This document shows, one piece after another, positions 44,568 through 55,023 of a stretch of DNA of 64,000 nt. The stretch's first letter is position 1. Each line of letters starts with the position of its first letter. A program made the translations under genes and the position numbers. The notes beneath the pieces were generated by a model. It searched no databases and was not told the DNA's origin. It saw only the letters and a list, made by a program, of their open reading frames with translations. The DNA is from a virus, in IMG/VR virus record IMGVR_UViG_3300044712_002668, positions 62,001 to 126,000 of that record; one strand, written 5' to 3'.

Positions 44568-47500
44568 TGTCAAATCTAAACATAGTAAATATTGTACCAA
44601 CCAACAGTAGGACTATAAACGCAAAATTTTCGGATCCTGTAACTCCTTTATTGGGTACCGAAAACGTTGTTGTAACTTCTACTGTTTCAGGGGTTCCAGA
44701 TCCTAAAGTATTAGGTATTTATGTAAATGAAAATATCGTTCTGGTGTATACCCTTCCATTGACACCTTATGCAAAATATACAATAACCTTTCAATCAACT
44801 CCAAATTTAAAAGTACAAGATAGTTCTGGAACAAAGTTTCTTCTTGAAGATGGAATTTACAACGTATCAAAATTCATAGGTCCTGAGGACCCTGACAATC
44901 CGATACGTGATATCTTGGTTTCAAATCTTCAACAAAATGTTTATGATCTAACTCCTGGTACATTGGTAAGAACAATACTTGATCAATTGGCTACCAATTT
45001 TTCAAAGGTAAACCACGATATATACCAGGCCAAGAATGAAAACTATCTTACCTTGCTTATTCAAGATGAACAAAAAACTCGTGGTTTTGGCCCATGGGAC
45101 AGGTTGAACCAAGAAGGCGCTTATGAGGTTATAAGGGTTGGTTTAACAGAAACAAATGCCAATTTGCCTGGAGCTATAACTTTTACAAGCTTTCCAAGAG
45201 ATCCTATTACCTTACAAGGTGTAACAGTTCAAAATGAAACCCTTACATTCGGAAGCGGATCTGGCACATATGATAAACAAACTCTTACAGTAAAAAATAA
45301 TCCTGTAACCAGATTGACATCAGTTCAAATTAATTACTCTAACGGAAGTTCTTTTGTATATAATATAAACCAATATGGTTATAGAATATTGAATGCAAAG
45401 TATGATTCTACATATGGACGACCATATTCTTTATTGAGTGACAATCAATTTGAACTCAGTGATGATTTGTTTGATTTGCCAACCTTTGTTGCTCCTGGTG
45501 GTAATGACACTATAGTTGTAACATATGAGTATAAACTTTTAAGTAGAATTGTTACAGAGGATTCTGTTACGGTAACTCAGGTTCTATCGGCTGTACGTGA
45601 GCCGGCACCAGCAGAAGCTACCTTATTCTCAATTAAGAATGCTCCGGTTGTTACAAGTGCTGGTAAAGATGTTACAAGTGCTGGTATCCAGTTTTTGGAT
45701 CCTTATTCTACCACACCTTTTAGAAGTACGCACCCAGCGTTTTTATATGAAATCCCTTATAGGGAAGGTGGTTTGCCAAAGCTTCCTGGCCAATATGCCG
45801 TTGACTATACTACTGGCAGAGTTTTTGTTTATGGAGCCCAAAACAATGATGGTACAGGGTTCTTCCCACCAGCAATGACATATTATTACAAAGATACCTT
45901 TGTAAGCAAACTAGACTATACATATGTACCAGATCAGTATGATTTGGTAGCATCTCCTTTAAGAGAATTGATTGGACAAACAGCAACCATTTCATTCAAC
46001 TATGATCAGGTGCTTACACCTGGCGTAGACTATGATGCAACTGTTCACCAAGAAGTTCTTAATGAAAGAATTGGAAACAGACTTATCAGTTCAAATACTT
46101 TGGTGGTAGCTAACGCTCCTGTAACCGATGTTTTTAGAATATATAATGAAACAACTGGTGAAATATATAATGCTACCAGATTCAGTTTTAACAAGATATC
46201 ATTTTCATATAACAAATCACCTAGAATATTTGACACTACAAGAGAGCGCGCATCATTTCAGGATGTAACTAGTGAATCATTGGTTTTGGCAAAAGAATTT
46301 CTAAGCACTAGTGGTTATAGAATATTCAAGTTTGTTCTGAATAACAACAAGATAGTATCTGGCACTGAAGACCTGATAGGTAGCAGCTATAATACAAGTG
46401 CGTTTTTCAGTAGACAGGATGTGTTTGCTCAAGAGGTATACTATGACTCACAAGAGCTTACTGAAACTATAAACGTAGCAAGATTGGTTATCGGTCAATA
46501 TCAGATCAATTACCAAGATGGTGTTGTGTATGTTGCTGTTTCTCCAGCCCAAACACCAAGCGTTGGAACGATATCCTATAAAAAACTAGCTGTATCTCCA
46601 GCAAACCCACATGTTATATCTGTAAGCAATATATACTATAGTATAAATCAAAACACAGGTGTATCAAAACAGCTTGATTACAGTGGTTTTGATGATGGTG
46701 TCATATACCCATCTGAATATGATTTATCAGATGAAAGGTTTACAAATAAAAATACGTTAGCCCCTTACATTTATGACACTGGAACTATTACTGTTACCGA
46801 TGATATCAAAGCATTACGTGGCGTATATGATGCGTATGATTTGAATAACAGTGTAATACCAACAAACTTTGCAGAGAACGCTACCTTTAGCGCAAATGTT
46901 ATTACACTATCTCCTCAGGGGATTATGAAGTCTGGACAATTTATTGTTAGCGGCGCTCTAACAATTACCGTTCCATATTTATCTCCTGGTATTGTATTGG
47001 GTTCGGTATTCAGCGTAATACGTATCACTGACAATCAGCAATTAGTAGCTGGTGCAAGTGTAAATACAAATACCATTACACTTTCCCCTAGCAGTGGTGT
47101 TGTAGCTGGTGATGTAGTAAATGTAATATACTATGTTGTTATGAATGGGGCGGCTACCCCGGTAGTTGATTATAATAAAGGTGAATATTATATTGACTAT
47201 ACATATCTTGCAGATGAAATATTGGTAAGCTATGAATACGGTGACAACGTAATAGACTTCAGACAAAATGAGACGGTTTCTCCTGGTAGCACATACTATG
47301 TTTCTTATAGAGTAGGTGCTCTTAGAAATGCATTGTTAAATAACTTTGCAGCATTGATAAAGATCCCAGAGTTACAAGCTTTCGACTCTTATCTTGATAG
47401 GGAGGTATATAGAGACATTCTCATAGGGGCTTTACAAACCTTCACTAAGGGTCCAACAAACCCAGCTTTCAAACAACTTGTTTCAAGTGTTACAAAGATA

Positions 47501-50500
47501 GAACCACAGATTACAGAAGATCTGTTCAATGCCTGGTCTTTGGGTGTAAGTTATTTGAAGCCAAATGGAACAAGTGTTTCAGGAACACCACAACTTACAG
47601 TTGGCAAATATGATCAAGGGTTAGCTATCAGAAAAACAGGGGATGCAGTATCTTTTCCAGTATCAAACAATTTGAGATTGGAAGAGGGTACCTTGGAAAT
47701 GTGGGTTATACCTGATTGGGATGGTGTAGACAATGATGCTTCAATTACTTTCTCTGTATTGAAAAACTCTCTTCCTATAACATCAAGCTCTGTCTTTATA
47801 GGATCTAGAAGTTACAATCCTGAAATCATTGATGGATCTTTTACGCTAAACAGAAACGATAGCAATAGTCCTGAAGGTTTGCCTTCTGCTATATTTTTGA
47901 ATAATAGCGGATTGTTTATATATTATGATAAAGATAATAAACAATGGAAGATGCTGGCTAAAGAACCAATGGGTTCGGCTGCATCCTATACAGGAAGCTT
48001 GACATCAACTGGTGAATTTTATAATGTTGGATTTATTCCTGGTGTTGGTGAGCTTGATGATGTTTTGAGATCATCATCTCAAACGTTGGATTTTGAATTC
48101 AACTTCAGCCCATCAGATCCTCAGGATGGATATGATGGATATGTTGATGGGTATGTAACAGGATATAAATTTGATGGTATTCAGTTGATGTCTGATAATG
48201 ACCATTATATCTTTGACTTTGGTAAGACAGAGAATACTAATAGATTCTCGCTGTACAAAGATGGTCGTGGATACATTGTATTTGAGGTATGGGACCGTGG
48301 AGGGTTCAGTAATGGAGTAAAACCTGAGAGGCGAAACGTATATCGTGTTAGTTCAGATATAAGGGATTGGACGGCAGGATCATCTCACCATGTTGCCGTG
48401 TCATGGATACTGAACTCATCTGATAGAAGAGATGAGATGCATTTATATATTGATGGATTTGAAACTCCAAATATTATGCGTTATGGTAATATACCTGATA
48501 TTGCCTCTACAAACAGATTCCGCACTATTGTTCCAGAACAGGTATTGGGAATAGTGCCAAAAAATACTATTGCAGGAAATGACTTACAGATATTTACAGG
48601 ATCAAATGTAGTAGAATCAGCCTCTGTTGATTTTCAAGCTGGTGGAATTTTGCCAGGTGATTTGATAGAGTTACAGGAACAAGGTTTAGGTACATATACC
48701 ATAACATATGTTTCTGGTAATCAGTTAACTATCAGCTCTATAATGCCGTTTACATTATCAGATGCAAGGTTCTCAGTAAACCCAACAAGCTTTGTGGTAT
48801 ATACAGAAATTGATATTTATAAAAACATTGCGGTATTTATCTCTACCGGTCCTAATGACCCTGGTACAGAAATCCCAGGAGTAAGGGCTAACATTCCTGG
48901 TTACAGCATTGAAAGAAATACTCTTAATCAAAGAATTCTTAAAATATTAGGAGATGCAAATGCTGGTGACACCGTATTGATCAAGCCATTGGGATTGAAT
49001 CATCGTAGATGCAGAGAAAGATTATATCTATGGAATGATCAGTCTATAATAAAAACTGCATTACCTCCACCTATCAACTTGGATGATGTTGTATTGAGAC
49101 CGGTACAATTGCCACTTACTCCGATAGGGCCAAGTAATGCAACCATTATAGGGATGGATTTTGATATAACATTTACAAGTGTTAGCCAGCCTAGCAACCC
49201 TCTTGAGGGAAGGCATTTGGAAGTAAGGATCACTGGAGAGAATACATCCTTTACAACTCCTACAGTGGTTACTATAAATGGTACTTCAACTGGTGGTGTA
49301 ACAGAGACACTTACATTTACATCTGCAGTAAAACAAAGTACTTCTTATAAATGGCAAACCATTACAAGTGTTCATGTAGTAACAACCCCAATTGTGCTGA
49401 CACAAAATTGTGTATCCATAGAAATAAAGGAATTGTACTCTGTTACAAACCCTGATGGAAATACTATTTATCCAGTAATCAGGTTTGCTTTCAAAACTCA
49501 AGGTGGTCTATCCCTTTCTGGATCAGGTACAACACTGGTTACAGATGTCAATGGATACTTTGCAGACTCTGATGTTGGTAACTTGTTAGAAATAACCGCG
49601 CCACCAGCGGTGGCAGGGTTGTATGAGATAGTTCAAAAAATTGATAACTACAATGTTGTATTGAATATACCTACACCTACCTCATTTACAAATGGAAAAT
49701 ATTCAATATACAATATAAGCATTGGTAGAAGTGGTTTTCAGAATGGTTTCATGTTTTTTGAAAGAGCTGGTTTTACCAATGTACCATTCTATATTCCTCA
49801 GGGGTATTTTGATATAGACTTTGCGGCATGGCTGGAGGTACCATTTGATCCTATAGATCAAACCGCTTATATTGGAAACGATATAACATTACAAAAACCA
49901 GCCAATGCTGTAATAGATGAATTTAGAATTTTGAATTATCAACTCACAGATACAAGGGTAGGTGAAACGGTTGATGTTCAATCAATAACTACAAATGCTG
50001 TTGAGTTTGCTCCATTCACAAATGATCCTCAAACACTTACATTATTACATTTTGAACAATTACCACCTATAAATGATACAGAATTTTACATCTATGCTAC
50101 AAAGGAGTATGTACAATCTGCAACCAGTGTAAATTCAAAATTTGGAACATGTATTGTTATTAAAGACAAGGGATTGGTATTTGATAATGATGGAACCTTG
50201 AATACCAGCAGTGATGGTATGGTTGAATTCTGGGTAAGCCCAAGATTTGATACATATAATGACCCTATACCAAGAGTATATTTTGATGCTGCAGCGTCTA
50301 TTGTTGAAAACAACACCAGTTTAACAAAAGAAATTGTAAAGGTATCTGGAAAGATAAACAAAGTACTATCTGTCAAAATGGCAAATGATAGTGTAACAGA
50401 TTATTATGGTGGTGGTGTAATAGGCCCAGATCGTCAAACCATATACTTGAACAAACCTTTACCATTCCAGCAAAGCCCTGTTGTCATCACTTATGTTTCT

Positions 50501-51217
50501 ACTGGAACCCAGGGTGATAGGCTGACGATATATAAAGATAGGGATGGTTTTATAAATCTATCCGTTCTGGCTGGTGGAAGTTTATTTGAAACCCGTCAAC
50601 CTGTATTCTGGCCAAGGGATACATGGCACCGTGTCAGGGCTTCATTCAAGTTTAACCGTTCAGATCATAAAGATGAGATAAGATTGTTTGTGGATGGTGA
50701 AGAGAAGGGTATTTTGATGTTCGGCGCTCCAAACGTTCTATTCGGAGAAGGAACAAGCTTTGGACAAAACTATACTGGTGTTACGAATCAAAAACTTGTT
50801 GCTGATATAAACTTTCTTGACACTATCAATCAGTTTTCTATTGGTCAAGACTTTACAGGAAACTATGGGGCTCAGGCTAGGTTTGATAATATAAAAATAA
50901 GTAACAGAAGTATTGATCCTCTTTTGGTTGGAAACCAACCTAAAGATGTGTATTTCAATACAAATTCTGATTTCATATATCCATCAATCTCTGATGCGTT
51001 CACTACCTTCTTGATGGATTTTGATCAATTGGTACAAAAAAATACAGATTTTGCTATGGTAATAGATCCCGTCTCTGGTATTTTCAATTTTACCCTGAAT
51101 ATCATTGATTCTTTTGACATAGTGATAGATAATTCTAAGGTCCAGAATATCCTTGAAGCTATGATAAAGGTTCTGAAGCCAGCGGTATCAAAGGTTCAAA
51201 TTAACTATATAAAGTGA
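44567..51217 (+). CDS. Giant baseplate/tail protein with two LamG-like domains
   Basis: 2216 residues, the largest protein in the window. The N-terminus (~105-150, IRDILVSNLQQNVYDLTPGTLV and NHDIYQAKNENYLTL) is of baseplate-associated tail protein type, suiting the place after the J-like wedge. A long series of beta domains follows. Two concanavalin/LamG-type folds are suggested: ~1030-1320 (LEEGTLEMWVIPDWDG and DEMHLYIDGFE) and ~1880-2090 (DGMVEFWVSPRFD and DEIRLFVDGEE). Such folds often bind glycans. A run DGYDGYVDGYV occurs near residue 1188. The C-terminal ~60 residues are conserved-looking amphipathic sequence. It is probably the arm joining the baseplate to fibres and contacting host sugars. 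Confidence 0.6.
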   Translation: MSNLNIVNIVPTNSRTINAKFSDPVTPLLGTENVVVTSTVSGVPDPKVLGIYVNENIVLVYTLPLTPYAKYTITFQSTPNLKVQDSSGTKFLLEDGIYNVSKFIGPEDPDNPIRDILVSNLQQNVYDLTPGTLVRTILDQLATNFSKVNHDIYQAKNENYLTLLIQDEQKTRGFGPWDRLNQEGAYEVIRVGLTETNANLPGAITFTSFPRDPITLQGVTVQNETLTFGSGSGTYDKQTLTVKNNPVTRLTSVQINYSNGSSFVYNINQYGYRILNAKYDSTYGRPYSLLSDNQFELSDDLFDLPTFVAPGGNDTIVVTYEYKLLSRIVTEDSVTVTQVLSAVREPAPAEATLFSIKNAPVVTSAGKDVTSAGIQFLDPYSTTPFRSTHPAFLYEIPYREGGLPKLPGQYAVDYTTGRVFVYGAQNNDGTGFFPPAMTYYYKDTFVSKLDYTYVPDQYDLVASPLRELIGQTATISFNYDQVLTPGVDYDATVHQEVLNERIGNRLISSNTLVVANAPVTDVFRIYNETTGEIYNATRFSFNKISFSYNKSPRIFDTTRERASFQDVTSESLVLAKEFLSTSGYRIFKFVLNNNKIVSGTEDLIGSSYNTSAFFSRQDVFAQEVYYDSQELTETINVARLVIGQYQINYQDGVVYVAVSPAQTPSVGTISYKKLAVSPANPHVISVSNIYYSINQNTGVSKQLDYSGFDDGVIYPSEYDLSDERFTNKNTLAPYIYDTGTITVTDDIKALRGVYDAYDLNNSVIPTNFAENATFSANVITLSPQGIMKSGQFIVSGALTITVPYLSPGIVLGSVFSVIRITDNQQLVAGASVNTNTITLSPSSGVVAGDVVNVIYYVVMNGAATPVVDYNKGEYYIDYTYLADEILVSYEYGDNVIDFRQNETVSPGSTYYVSYRVGALRNALLNNFAALIKIPELQAFDSYLDREVYRDILIGALQTFTKGPTNPAFKQLVSSVTKIEPQITEDLFNAWSLGVSYLKPNGTSVSGTPQLTVGKYDQGLAIRKTGDAVSFPVSNNLRLEEGTLEMWVIPDWDGVDNDASITFSVLKNSLPITSSSVFIGSRSYNPEIIDGSFTLNRNDSNSPEGLPSAIFLNNSGLFIYYDKDNKQWKMLAKEPMGSAASYTGSLTSTGEFYNVGFIPGVGELDDVLRSSSQTLDFEFNFSPSDPQDGYDGYVDGYVTGYKFDGIQLMSDNDHYIFDFGKTENTNRFSLYKDGRGYIVFEVWDRGGFSNGVKPERRNVYRVSSDIRDWTAGSSHHVAVSWILNSSDRRDEMHLYIDGFETPNIMRYGNIPDIASTNRFRTIVPEQVLGIVPKNTIAGNDLQIFTGSNVVESASVDFQAGGILPGDLIELQEQGLGTYTITYVSGNQLTISSIMPFTLSDARFSVNPTSFVVYTEIDIYKNIAVFISTGPNDPGTEIPGVRANIPGYSIERNTLNQRILKILGDANAGDTVLIKPLGLNHRRCRERLYLWNDQSIIKTALPPPINLDDVVLRPVQLPLTPIGPSNATIIGMDFDITFTSVSQPSNPLEGRHLEVRITGENTSFTTPTVVTINGTSTGGVTETLTFTSAVKQSTSYKWQTITSVHVVTTPIVLTQNCVSIEIKELYSVTNPDGNTIYPVIRFAFKTQGGLSLSGSGTTLVTDVNGYFADSDVGNLLEITAPPAVAGLYEIVQKIDNYNVVLNIPTPTSFTNGKYSIYNISIGRSGFQNGFMFFERAGFTNVPFYIPQGYFDIDFAAWLEVPFDPIDQTAYIGNDITLQKPANAVIDEFRILNYQLTDTRVGETVDVQSITTNAVEFAPFTNDPQTLTLLHFEQLPPINDTEFYIYATKEYVQSATSVNSKFGTCIVIKDKGLVFDNDGTLNTSSDGMVEFWVSPRFDTYNDPIPRVYFDAAASIVENNTSLTKEIVKVSGKINKVLSVKMANDSVTDYYGGGVIGPDRQTIYLNKPLPFQQSPVVITYVSTGTQGDRLTIYKDRDGFINLSVLAGGSLFETRQPVFWPRDTWHRVRASFKFNRSDHKDEIRLFVDGEEKGILMFGAPNVLFGEGTSFGQNYTGVTNQKLVADINFLDTINQFSIGQDFTGNYGAQARFDNIKISNRSIDPLLVGNQPKDVYFNTNSDFIYPSISDAFTTFLMDFDQLVQKNTDFAMVIDPVSGIFNFTLNIIDSFDIVIDNSKVQNILEAMIKVLKPAVSKVQINYIK

Positions 51218-51221
51218 TGAT

Positions 51222-54191
51222 ATGATGACAACACGAAACTCAGTCTCTATTATACAAAATCGTTGGTATGACGGTCAACGCGTTGATCAGCAGGATTTAG
51301 TTACCGATCAAACCAGGAATGTGGGTACAGATGCGGCGATTATAAATAATCACTTTGGCTCAGGTGTTCTACCTAATGCAAGTTTACCTGTAACAGTTTT
51401 CGATACAGATAACCTTCTTCCAGATCAGGTAGCATTGATAGCTTCTGGTGATTTTGACGGTACAGGTTTAGAACCTATTGGTCAACCAAGTGATACCAGC
51501 AATGGTAATCAGTTATCTGTTGAGTTGATGGATTCAGATTTAAACGGACCATCTACTGCATTTGGTAGAATGAGTACAAAGGTACTTATAATAGGTCTTG
51601 ACTTTCAAGGATCTCTTCAGTACGAAAGGTTTTACTTCTATAAGAAAGAAAAACAAGTTTCTCAAAAACATTATGCAAAAGTGTTATGTGTTTTCTTCAA
51701 TGATTTTATAGGTAACACAAACTGTTCAAGGGATTTGGGCGGCAGGGTTGTAATCAAAGAAGCTAACAGTTTTGAGTTGTCCAGGGATCCTGTCATGACA
51801 GCTCAGGATACCCAACCAAACATATTTTTTCGTGATTTCAAGATATCAACATTTTCCGGTGGAACAAATCCTACGGTTACATTGTATCAAGCATTGCAGG
51901 CTGGTATAGGAAACCAATATTCAGTTGATGGTTTAAATATTACCACCACCGCTCTTGAAAACATCTATTTGCCTTCTGGGGATGTAACTACAAAGATAGG
52001 GCAAAAATTTCTAGCTCTAACAAATAACATTCAAAAAATAAGCTTACTTTTAGGTGTTGACCAGGATACCACAACTACTACTGAACATTGGTTTGATTGG
52101 AGTGGAGAGCTTATTGTAAGTGTTTATGCCTTACAAACAACTGTTTCTTCACCAAGCGATCTTGTACCAACTTTAGCTATAGAGTTTGATCCGGCTGCAC
52201 AGCCAATTACTCAGTTCAGTTTGAATCAACAATCATTAAGGGATTTAGGTTATGTACTAAACAATGTTGCTCAACCTATAGATCTTGTTTTTAGTGCTTC
52301 CCCTCTGGGTAGTTCTACAAACTCTGTAATAACGGTTGGTCAATATTATGCGGTTGTTATTAACAGGGCAGGAGATGCAAGTACTGGTAGTATTTTTGCA
52401 GCAGCAGGGGCCACTTCAAACTCTGATACCCGTGTAAGCATCTACTCAGGATTATGGACAGATATACCACAAGAAAGCTTATGGTTTCAGGTATGGACAG
52501 ATGCTGCAAAAGTATCTGATGGACAGGGTTATGATTCTGGTAATGGTATTCAAATACCTAAAACAATACAGAACAGCAGTGGTGCCTATGTTGATTACTC
52601 ATTTGGTTTGAATCAATTTTCTGATACAGGGCATAACACTTTAAATACTGCAATTATAGAAGCTGTCTTGACTCAAAGTCAGCAAGAACAAGATGAAAGA
52701 ACTGGTAGTCCAGTTTATTCTAGACAGCAATATACACCATCACTTAGTTTTGTTACAAACTCAACGCTTCAAACAATCCAAGAAACTGGTAATCCTTTAA
52801 TCATTGGAAGTACAAGGGATACAAACCCTATTAGTAACTATTCTGTAACCGGAACCCAACCATATCCTGGTTTGGTTAAAGGAGATACCTATACCCTTGT
52901 AGCTCCAGATCCATCCGTAATAGCACAAAACCTTATAGGTAGCAAATTGATACCAAATGATGATTGTGCAGGTTTGGATTACCGTATTATGAAAGTGTCA
53001 ATCTGTACCGATGGGTATGGTGATGTAAATGGTGATGGGGTTATTGATGAAGCAGATGCCAATAGAGCTATTGCACTTATTGGCGAATCCCTTTCTTCAG
53101 CATCGACACAACAAAAAATTATTGATGGTTACATATCTACTCTTGAAATATTAAGAGCTGACGTTAATGGTAATGGTATTGTTGATGCTTATGATGCTCA
53201 GTTGATTGCATCATTCATTGCCAGAGATATTTCAACATTCCCATACGGAAGATCCTTTCAGCATGTTGAATTTCAGGTTCAACAGAGTATAGGAAGATAT
53301 GATGGATACTTTGATTGTGATGGGTATATCAGACTAGACGGTTATATTGGGCAGAACAAAATAGACCCTGCAAGTCTTGGTATTTATGCTCAAATTTATG
53401 ATGGGTATATTATACCACCACAAATGGATAAGGCAGATCCTGCTTGGACAACGGTACCATATGTACCTGTACCATTCCTGATTACACCTCAGGCATTCTG
53501 GCAAGATTATCAAGTTCAATTCAGTAGTGCTACAAGAATGGTACCTGCTGTATTTACATCTCAGAGCGGAGGCAGAGTATCAACCTCGACTGTTTGTACA
53601 AGCCCAAGCATAACTAGCTGTAGTAATGTTACTGATATTATAACACAGACAGATCCTGGTAAAAATGATATCTTTATTCCAGATAACTTGATTATAAGAG
53701 GAAACATTTTAAATGTTGATGGTACTTTTTATAAGCAAGATTTTGAGGTAAAGCATTTCGTCTTGGAGCTTCCACCAGAAGTATTCTCACAAGCATCTAT
53801 TGATGTTTTCCATAAATTGGTAGCAGATGCAGGGGATGGTTTTACATCTGCTGGATATCCTGCAATGAGATATAGTGATTGTACCACTGTAGGGTTGGAT
53901 GCTTTGATTTATAACAGACTTCGTTTTGGAGTATCTATTCAATCAATAGTACCCAACCTTGATGGTTATAGTGTCGCTGATGGTTATGGCGTAATTGTTG
54001 ATGACTTGATTGGTATATACATGGATCCTATTTATGGAATTATGACAATTACAGCAAAGGATCTTGACGAGGATTTGACCAAACCAAACTTGATTACAAA
54101 GATCGAGATTGTGGTGTATGCCAAGAAAGCTGGATGGCAAAATACTACTCAAATAATTCCACCAAATCAAATCATGGGACTTGTTACTTGA
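51222..54191 (+). CDS. Baseplate/fibre protein with dockerin-like calcium repeats
   Basis: 989 residues. The N-terminus (SIIQNRWYDGQRVDQQDLVTDQ) is a pattern seen at the start of virion appendage proteins. The middle is beta-sandwich sequence. Near residues 597-620 DVNGDGVIDEAD and near 646-666 DVNGNGIVDAYD are two EF-hand-like Ca loops in the dockerin type I style (Asp-x-Asn-x-Asp/Asn-Gly), here about 48 residues apart. Eight Asp-Gly-Tyr tripeptides occur, three of them in 15 residues around 690-705. A final mixed domain closes it. Start at ATG 51222 or 51225. It ends the tail block. Confidence 0.6.
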   Translation: MMTTRNSVSIIQNRWYDGQRVDQQDLVTDQTRNVGTDAAIINNHFGSGVLPNASLPVTVFDTDNLLPDQVALIASGDFDGTGLEPIGQPSDTSNGNQLSVELMDSDLNGPSTAFGRMSTKVLIIGLDFQGSLQYERFYFYKKEKQVSQKHYAKVLCVFFNDFIGNTNCSRDLGGRVVIKEANSFELSRDPVMTAQDTQPNIFFRDFKISTFSGGTNPTVTLYQALQAGIGNQYSVDGLNITTTALENIYLPSGDVTTKIGQKFLALTNNIQKISLLLGVDQDTTTTTEHWFDWSGELIVSVYALQTTVSSPSDLVPTLAIEFDPAAQPITQFSLNQQSLRDLGYVLNNVAQPIDLVFSASPLGSSTNSVITVGQYYAVVINRAGDASTGSIFAAAGATSNSDTRVSIYSGLWTDIPQESLWFQVWTDAAKVSDGQGYDSGNGIQIPKTIQNSSGAYVDYSFGLNQFSDTGHNTLNTAIIEAVLTQSQQEQDERTGSPVYSRQQYTPSLSFVTNSTLQTIQETGNPLIIGSTRDTNPISNYSVTGTQPYPGLVKGDTYTLVAPDPSVIAQNLIGSKLIPNDDCAGLDYRIMKVSICTDGYGDVNGDGVIDEADANRAIALIGESLSSASTQQKIIDGYISTLEILRADVNGNGIVDAYDAQLIASFIARDISTFPYGRSFQHVEFQVQQSIGRYDGYFDCDGYIRLDGYIGQNKIDPASLGIYAQIYDGYIIPPQMDKADPAWTTVPYVPVPFLITPQAFWQDYQVQFSSATRMVPAVFTSQSGGRVSTSTVCTSPSITSCSNVTDIITQTDPGKNDIFIPDNLIIRGNILNVDGTFYKQDFEVKHFVLELPPEVFSQASIDVFHKLVADAGDGFTSAGYPAMRYSDCTTVGLDALIYNRLRFGVSIQSIVPNLDGYSVADGYGVIVDDLIGIYMDPIYGIMTITAKDLDEDLTKPNLITKIEIVVYAKKAGWQNTTQIIPPNQIMGLVT

Positions 54192-54204
54192 TATATGCGA
54201 AAGC

Positions 54205-54261
54205 ATGAGAATCAAGATTCAGCAGTTTTTATTTGGCGCTAATCACAGCTGGATTAGCTGA
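54205..54261 (+). pseudogene. 5' remnant of a glycosyltransferase paralogue (18 codons)
   Basis: A short reading frame encodes MRIKIQQFLFGANHSWIS and stops. Its first 11 residues are identical to the start of the intact glycosyltransferase at 55024, and a His-Ser-Trp also matches, yet most codons differ at the third base. It is therefore a diverged paralogue start that was cut off, most simply by arrival of the adjacent HNH gene. It could still be translated as a short leader peptide, but there is no good ribosome site. Confidence 0.65.
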
Positions 54262-54269
54262 TATATATT
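54258..54269 (+). promoter_or_regulatory. CTGATATATATT box before HNH gene
   Basis: The same TGATATAT core seen at 3405 and 25631, 5 bases before the HNH start codon. A related TTGATATATG (54188-54197) lies before the glycosyltransferase remnant. Confidence 0.3.
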
Positions 54270-54274
54270 AATAC

Positions 54275-55022
54275 ATGGAAATTACGTGTATTAAATGTAA
54301 CACTAAACTATTGGCTAGTGCTGATAATTTTCAATGGAGAAATGATAGTAAAAAGTGGAGACCAGTATGTAAACCATGTATATCACTTAATGCAAAAAAA
54401 AGATATTCTAAAAATAAAGAAGTGATAAAAACCAAAGCGTCAGAATATCGTAAAAAAAATCGTATTAAAATAATAAACTTCATGAGAGAATATAATTATA
54501 GAGATGAAGTCCAGTTAAGAATGAAACAATATCGTATTGATAATAGAAAAAAATTAAGACAAAAAGAAAAAGCATGGAGACAAAAAAATCCTGAAAAAGC
54601 AAAATTGATTTCTCAAAGAAAAACAAAGAAAAGAAACAAAAACGCTTTGGTTAGAATAAGACAAAATGTAAGTAGAGCTATTGGGTTAGCATTGAAAAGA
54701 AAAGGATCCTCAAAACAAGGAGATTCTATATTTTCATATTTACCTTATTCATTTCAAGATTTAAAAAAAACATATTGAAAAACATTTTGAACCATGGATG
54801 AATTGGGATAATTATGGTGTATACAAAGCAAAAGAGTGGGATGATAATAATCAATTAACGTGGAAATGGCAAATAGATCATATAATACCGCATTCTGAGT
54901 TTTTATATTCATCAATGAAAGATCCTGTTTTTATAAAATGTTGGAGTTTAGATAATTTAAGACCATATTCTGCTAAAAATAATTGTATAGATGGGTGTTT
55001 TAGAAGCAGACATAAAGGATAA
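54275..55022 (+). pseudogene. HNH endonuclease gene split by a frameshift in an A8 run
   Basis: The first part, 54275-54778, gives 167 residues: a zinc ribbon (CIKC at 5-8, CKPC at 32-35), a very basic helical arm and the start of an HNH domain (RQNVSRAIGLALKRKGSSKQG, then FSYLPYSFQDLKK). The frame then stops at TGA. Reading on with one A fewer in the run of eight (54763-54770) restores KHIEKHFEPWMNWDNYGVY and then WQIDHIIPHSEF, CWSLDNLRPYSAKNN to the TAA at 55022, the rest of a typical phage homing HNH protein. Either the gene is inactivated, or slippage on A8 yields some full-length enzyme, or the base count is a sequencing error. Its insertion beside a truncated glycosyltransferase start marks it as mobile. 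Confidence 0.75.
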
Positions 55023-55023
55023 T

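Noticed and set aside
4734-54191. The repeated DGY codons as a DNA-level signal (packaging, uptake or Chi-like sequence)
   Set aside because: The codons vary at third positions, and the minus-strand gene has the motif on its own coding strand, so the conservation is in the protein.
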